From: JBAWAP01 sp049589355
GTDB taxonomy: Bacteria > Chloroflexota > Anaerolineae > VGOG01
Direction of reading: 5' to 3'
NCBI GenBank assembly: GCA_049589355.1
Contig: JBAWAP010000327.1
Coordinates: 1-6,983, forward strand
Length of the DNA: 6,983 nucleotides
Shown here: positions 4,485 through 6,983 of the stretch, piece after piece
How positions within the stretch are numbered: position 1 is the first letter of the stretch
Layout of the letters: every line of letters begins with the position of its first letter
The notes under the pieces: generated by a model
Told to the model about the DNA's origin: nothing
Databases searched by the model: none
The model's input: the letters and a program-made list of their open reading frames with translations, nothing else
Made by a program: the position numbers and the translations under genes

Positions 4485-6763
4485 CAATCCACACTCGAGT
4501 CAAACGCTGGCAGCACTATATGTTCAGCCGCGTGATGATCGGTAGCCTGATCGCCATCGCGTTGGTGCTGCTACTATTCAGTGGCACACCTGACTCCAGC
4601 GCTGGCAGCCTGTCAGCGGAGACTTTGGCCACACCCAAGACTACGGCCACACCAACGGGACAGGAAGGCACAGTTGCCCCACCCGTTCCTGCCGACGGCT
4701 CTACCCTCACCATCGCCGATTGTGTCCGCGACCCAGAGGGAATCTCTGCTGACCAACTCAGTACGGCGGTGGTGCCTGCTACCCTTTGGAAGTGGCAGTA
4801 CGGCAGGGATCCTATGCACGCCGTTCACTTCAGTGACGCCAACGAGGGCTGGGCAGTCGGTGATTGGGGCCTCATCGTTCACACCGCTGACGGTGGGCAA
4901 TCCTGGGAACGCCAGGAGTCAGGGGTCGCCAACTGGCTTAGGGGTGTTCAGTTCGTAGATGCCAACACGGGTTGGGCCAGTGGATCGGCAGGCACCATCC
5001 TGCACACCGATGACGGCGGCCTCACCTGGAGTATCCAGAACAGCCCTTTAGCAGTGGATTTGTATGGGTTGTCCTTTGTGGACGCTCAGAGAGGTTGGAT
5101 CGGCCTTCCCGACGGTGTGTTGCGAACCACTGATGGGGGTGCCACCTGGGTCAAGGTTGGCAGTGGTGTGTCAGACCAAGTTCTGGACATCCAGTTTTTT
5201 GATGAGAACAACGGTGTTCTCATTAGCAACTCAGGCAGTCCAAGCGGTGGTCATATCCTGCGCACCACCGATGGGGGTGTCACTTGGATACCAATTGCCT
5301 GTAGCCGTCCCGGCTCCATCTTCCCGTGTGAGAAACATTTCCGGGCCCTCCACTTCCCTAACCGTACTTTTGGTGTTGCCGTTGGTGGATGGGTCAACCC
5401 GCAGTTCTACCTCACCAACGACGGCGGCGCAAGTTGGGTTCAGCAAGAAACTGACGTCACATTTGCCGTGCCAGAGTCCGTCTATTTTCTCGATGAAAAC
5501 AATGGATGGGCTGTGGGGTATTACCAATGTGGGTATCTGCGCACAACCGACGGAGGGCGTACCTGGACTAAGCTTGACGACCTTTGCGCTGGTGATGTCC
5601 AGTTCGTCACCGCCAACAAGGGGTTCGTGGCAGGTCGGGGACTTGGTATCCGCTTGAGCACAGATGGCGGGTATACCTGGTCCAACCCGGATTGCTTCGA
5701 CGACACCAGGCTGTACGGTGTCAGTTTCGTGAATAGCAGCGAAGGCTGGGTAGTCGGTGGTAAGCCGTATCCGTGGTATCCTGACACCGAGGGGAAAATC
5801 TTGCACACTGCGGATGGTGGTCAGACCTGGGAGGTACAACAAGATTACAATTCGTGCTTGATGGCTGTCCATTTCGTTAGTAGGCTGCACGGGTGGGCAG
5901 TCGGCGAAAGTGGTAGAATCCTTACCACTATCAATGGAGGGGTCACCTGGACTGCGCAAACTGCTGGAACTAACTACATCCTCTATGGCGTAGATTTTGT
6001 GGATGATTCCTACGGTTGGATCGCGGGAGCAGAGGATCCTGACTATGGCGACGGTAGAGTCTGGCGCACGACCGATGGGGGCGCTCATTGGACACAATCC
6101 GGTTATTTCGAGGAGTGGGATAACTACGGCAAATACAGCATTGACTTCGTTGACCGCAGCATCGGTTATGTTGCCGGCGCGGAGGAGGGAAAGGGCAGCG
6201 TTCACAAGTCAATCGATGGCGGTCAGACGTGGACCGAGAAGCCTCTGGGCGGCGACTACCCGGTCCTGCGTGGCATTGGTTTCATTAACGCCAGCGAGGG
6301 GTGGGTTGTTGGAGATGATGGTTTCATCGCCCACACTACCAACGGTGGTGACACTTGGGAGCTCCAGGCCAGCGGGACTGGAGGGGATCTCGACGCCGTC
6401 TCCTTTCTGGATAGCCAGAGAGGGTATGCAGTAGGAGCAGACCCCGCAACTGGTAATGTCGCCCTAAAGACAACCGATGGCGGTCTGACATGGGTCGAGG
6501 AGACCACTGGGGCGTACCGTTGGAGTGGCATGCGCGGCATCGCTCTTCCTGATCCCTATCATGTTTGGGTTGTGGGCGATTATAGCCTGATCATATCCTA
6601 CACGGATCCGAACATACCACCAACCCCCACACCAACCCTGACGCCTACTCAAACCAGCACGCCGACGGTGACTCCCACACCGACGGCGACAGCAACTCCC
6701 ACACCTACCACCACCCCAGCCTGTAAATTGTACCTGCCGCTGATCCTTAAGAAGACACCATAA
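4481..6763 (+). CDS. Secreted Ycf48/BNR-type beta-propeller protein with Thr/Pro stalk
   Basis: From the ATG at 4481 the product has 760 residues. A signal peptide with basic start (RVKRW) and hydrophobic core (about 19-34) probably ends near SSAG (39-42). A short Thr/Pro linker follows (50-70), then an array of Ycf48/Hcf136-like repeats (about 112-708). Thirteen DGGxTW-type motifs occur, at residues 136, 177, 217, 263, 313, 356, 394, 444, 484, 531, 578, 620 and 665, spaced 38-50 apart. Each is preceded by F-x-D/N-x-x-x-GW-x-x-G. A Thr/Pro stalk (712-746) and the motif ACKLYLPLILKKTP (747-760) end the protein. Ycf48 assists photosystem II assembly, but this repeat is widespread in secreted non-photosynthetic proteins, so a photosynthetic role is not implied. 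Binding of a polysaccharide or protein outside the cell is more likely. The start at 4481 is chosen because AAGGAGA lies eight bases upstream and the signal peptide follows directly; upstream in-frame starts (TTG 4385, ATG 4400) lack a good ribosome site. Confidence 0.9.
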   Translation: MTIHTRVKRWQHYMFSRVMIGSLIAIALVLLLFSGTPDSSAGSLSAETLATPKTTATPTGQEGTVAPPVPADGSTLTIADCVRDPEGISADQLSTAVVPATLWKWQYGRDPMHAVHFSDANEGWAVGDWGLIVHTADGGQSWERQESGVANWLRGVQFVDANTGWASGSAGTILHTDDGGLTWSIQNSPLAVDLYGLSFVDAQRGWIGLPDGVLRTTDGGATWVKVGSGVSDQVLDIQFFDENNGVLISNSGSPSGGHILRTTDGGVTWIPIACSRPGSIFPCEKHFRALHFPNRTFGVAVGGWVNPQFYLTNDGGASWVQQETDVTFAVPESVYFLDENNGWAVGYYQCGYLRTTDGGRTWTKLDDLCAGDVQFVTANKGFVAGRGLGIRLSTDGGYTWSNPDCFDDTRLYGVSFVNSSEGWVVGGKPYPWYPDTEGKILHTADGGQTWEVQQDYNSCLMAVHFVSRLHGWAVGESGRILTTINGGVTWTAQTAGTNYILYGVDFVDDSYGWIAGAEDPDYGDGRVWRTTDGGAHWTQSGYFEEWDNYGKYSIDFVDRSIGYVAGAEEGKGSVHKSIDGGQTWTEKPLGGDYPVLRGIGFINASEGWVVGDDGFIAHTTNGGDTWELQASGTGGDLDAVSFLDSQRGYAVGADPATGNVALKTTDGGLTWVEETTGAYRWSGMRGIALPDPYHVWVVGDYSLIISYTDPNIPPTPTPTLTPTQTSTPTVTPTPTATATPTPTTTPACKLYLPLILKKTP
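4814..6604 (+). repeat. Array of 13 full plus one split propeller repeats
   Basis: Coding repeats of about 38-50 codons, each with a GW-x-x-G strand and a DGGxTW turn. The DNA copies have diverged, so the array is old and not a recent amplification. The C-terminal unit (MRGIALPDPYHVWVVGDYSL, 684-703, ending near SYTD) lacks its DGGxTW turn. The N-terminal segment TLWKWQYGRD (101-110) looks like the missing strand, so the two ends may complete one blade. Confidence 0.85.
6614..6718 (+). repeat. Thr/Pro-rich stalk-coding segment, second secreted protein
   Basis: Residues 712-746 are a near-continuous TPTPT/TATPT stretch encoded by imperfect ACNCCN repeats. It matches in position and character the stalk of the upstream secreted protein. 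Confidence 0.88.
6719..6760 (+). other. C-terminal YLPLI motif, copy 2
   Basis: This encodes ACKLYLPLILKKTP, directly before the stop. Over the last 12 codons including the stop, the DNA differs from copy 1 at eight of 36 positions, mostly third or first codon positions, which fits common descent with retained peptide sequence. Confidence 0.7.
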
Positions 6764-6780
6764 CACAAGGAAGGAGAAGA

Positions 6781-6983
6781 ATGACTGGCAACAACTACGA
6801 CGTTAAGAACACATCCCTGGCCACCAAAGGCCGATTCAAGGTCGAGTGGGCGGAGCAGGAGATGCCGGTGCTGCGGCTGATCCGAGAGCGCTTCGCCAAG
6901 GAGAAACCTCTCAAAGGCATCAGGATCGCTGCCTGCCTGCACGTGACCTCGGAGACAGCTAACCTGGTCCACACCCTCCAGGA
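6781..6983 (+). CDS. ahcY: S-adenosylhomocysteine hydrolase, N-terminal part (cut by window edge)
   Basis: Only the first 67 residues are present. The enzyme splits S-adenosylhomocysteine into adenosine and homocysteine in the cytoplasm with a bound NAD, relieving product inhibition of methyltransferases. The visible part is highly typical: YDVKNTSLATKGRFKVEWAE (6-25), MPVLRLIRERF (28-38), KPLKGIRIAACLHVTSETAN (42-61). The CLHVTSETA segment lines up with the substrate-binding H-x-T-x-E-T-A region near the start of the known enzymes. The NAD-binding domain lies beyond the window. The ATG at 6781 follows AAGGAG (6771-6776) by four bases. The gene begins 17 bases after the propeller gene stop, so it is probably on the same transcript; no SAH riboswitch can fit in that gap. 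Confidence 0.96.
   Translation, partial: MTGNNYDVKNTSLATKGRFKVEWAEQEMPVLRLIRERFAKEKPLKGIRIAACLHVTSETANLVHTLQ

Noticed and set aside
5231..6205. Long minus-strand open frame of 324 codons opposite the propeller gene
   Set aside because: It lies wholly antisense to a gene with clear repeat motifs, has no recognisable domain, and its openness follows from the repeated codon pattern of the plus-strand gene.
6764..6780. SAH riboswitch before SAH hydrolase
   Set aside because: The gap is 17 bases and is mainly ribosome binding site.
6649..6972. Minus-strand frame with a Val/Gly-rich end
   Set aside because: The Val-Gly run is the reverse complement of the Thr/Pro stalk codons, and the rest is antisense to the SAH hydrolase start.

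Overview
The window holds five co-directional plus-strand protein genes on GC-rich bacterial DNA, tightly packed and with good Shine-Dalgarno sites. The last gene runs off the right edge. In order they are: a dolichyl-phosphate-mannose-synthase-like family 2 glycosyltransferase (15-692), a two-part GNAT acetyltransferase (about 781-1569), an archaeal-type S-adenosylmethionine synthetase (1584-2789), two secreted proteins (2836-4335 and 4481-6763), and the start of S-adenosylhomocysteine hydrolase (from 6781). No RNA gene, CRISPR array, transposase or convincing terminator is visible.

The organism is probably a member of the Chloroflexota, most likely an uncultured Anaerolineae-like lineage. 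This is an inference from three things: secreted proteins ending in a long Thr/Pro stalk followed by a YLPLI-type terminus, a style I associate with that phylum; the archaeal-type SAM synthetase in an otherwise bacterial gene set; and short degenerate tandem repeats in the intergenic gaps. No rRNA or other phylogenetic marker is present to confirm it.

The two enzymes whose function is clear belong to one pathway. SAM synthetase makes the methyl donor and SAH hydrolase removes the product of methyl transfer. Two cell-surface genes sit between them on the same strand. The first encodes a 499-residue protein with carboxypeptidase-regulatory-like beta-sandwich repeats. The second encodes a 760-residue Ycf48/BNR-type beta-propeller with 13 clear DGGxTW blades plus a split fourteenth. 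Their last 14 residues are close copies of each other (RLYLPLIRKEAP and KLYLPLILKKTP), each after a Thr/Pro-rich stalk, which suggests a shared surface-anchoring or sorting signal.

The gaps hold the less expected material. An 8-bp tandem repeat and a 12-codon ORF resembling the N-terminus of four-helix-bundle (S23/IVP-like) proteins precede the acetyltransferase. A perfect 14-bp tandem duplication supplies the acetyltransferase's last codons. A 21-codon ORF with a very strong ribosome binding site overlaps the propeller gene start by ATGA.
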